The notes under the pieces are model-generated. The model was given only the letters and a program-made list of their open reading frames with translations, ran no database searches and was not told the DNA's origin. Positions 63,982-64,000 of a DNA stretch of 64,000 nucleotides are shown piece after piece. The stretch is from assembly GCA_963978905.1 (NCBI GenBank), contig OZ022256.1, positions 17,767,231 through 17,831,230 of the forward strand. The letters run 5' to 3'. The number at the start of each line of letters is the position of its first letter. The first letter of the stretch is position 1. The position numbers and the translations under genes are program-made. This DNA comes from Trichostrongylus colubriformis. Its lineage: Eukaryota; Nematoda; Chromadorea; Rhabditida; Trichostrongylidae.

Positions 63982-64000
63982 GCGAGCCAGGAGGGGTCAA

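Overview
The window is eukaryotic and reads as a clade V (strongylid or hookworm-type) parasitic nematode. Three spliced protein-coding genes have small phase-consistent exons and AG acceptors of nematode type. The start codon of one gene sits directly on a splice-acceptor sequence, as expected for spliced-leader trans-splicing. Introns and intergenic DNA are packed with Tc1/mariner elements, foldback MITEs, a CR1-like LINE and LTR-retroelement fossils. The exact species is inference. Nothing prokaryotic was seen: no operons, CRISPR array, or rRNA or tRNA genes.

Three host genes can be reconstructed base by base. (1) A 382-aa protein with two DM9-like units lies on + at 9447-11337 in five exons, with a TATA-like box and an inverted GATA pair upstream. 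(2) A complete 339-aa stearoyl-CoA (delta-9) desaturase of the FAT-6/FAT-7 type lies on + at 17082-27278 in eight exons. All three histidine boxes are intact, intron 1 is GC-AG, and four GATAAGA sites lie about 1.1 kb upstream. (3) A complete 487-aa DEAD-box RNA helicase of the DDX47/RRP3 type lies on - at 36961-43013 in fifteen exons. Weaker host-like remnants are a two-exon fragment with a premature stop (45208-45467) and a C2H2 zinc-finger exon (52804-52977), both on -.

Mobile DNA by region. 1-9.1 kb: a 178-bp tandem repeat, then a chain of TA-flanked elements (a Tc1-like element, its short derivative, and a mariner that shares one TA with that derivative), an element with 80-bp TIRs, a foldback and a MITE. 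12.6-13.5 kb: a foldback of family H and a small MITE. 19.7-23.6 kb: five repeats inside desaturase intron 2. 28.6-34.2 kb: a dead CR1-like LINE on -, split by a Tc1-like element that has duplicated terminal sites. 35.5-36.5 kb: a foldback. 39.4-40.0 kb: a nearly perfect palindrome in a helicase intron. 43.7-45.0 kb: an element with 120-bp TIRs. 45.4-51.4 kb: on -, the front half of a BEL/Pao-type retroelement and the back half of a Ty3/Gypsy-type retroelement, separated by one LTR-like block. 53-64 kb: relics, including a foldback built from the 3' end of a mariner and three more family-H copies.

The desaturase acts in fat metabolism and the helicase in ribosome biogenesis; nothing in the sequence links the three genes functionally. 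No new multi-gene system could be demonstrated. The most unusual material is transposon architecture: the Gypsy/LTR/BEL junction, the mariner-derived foldback, the Tc1 with internal duplicate ends, and elements abutting on one TA.
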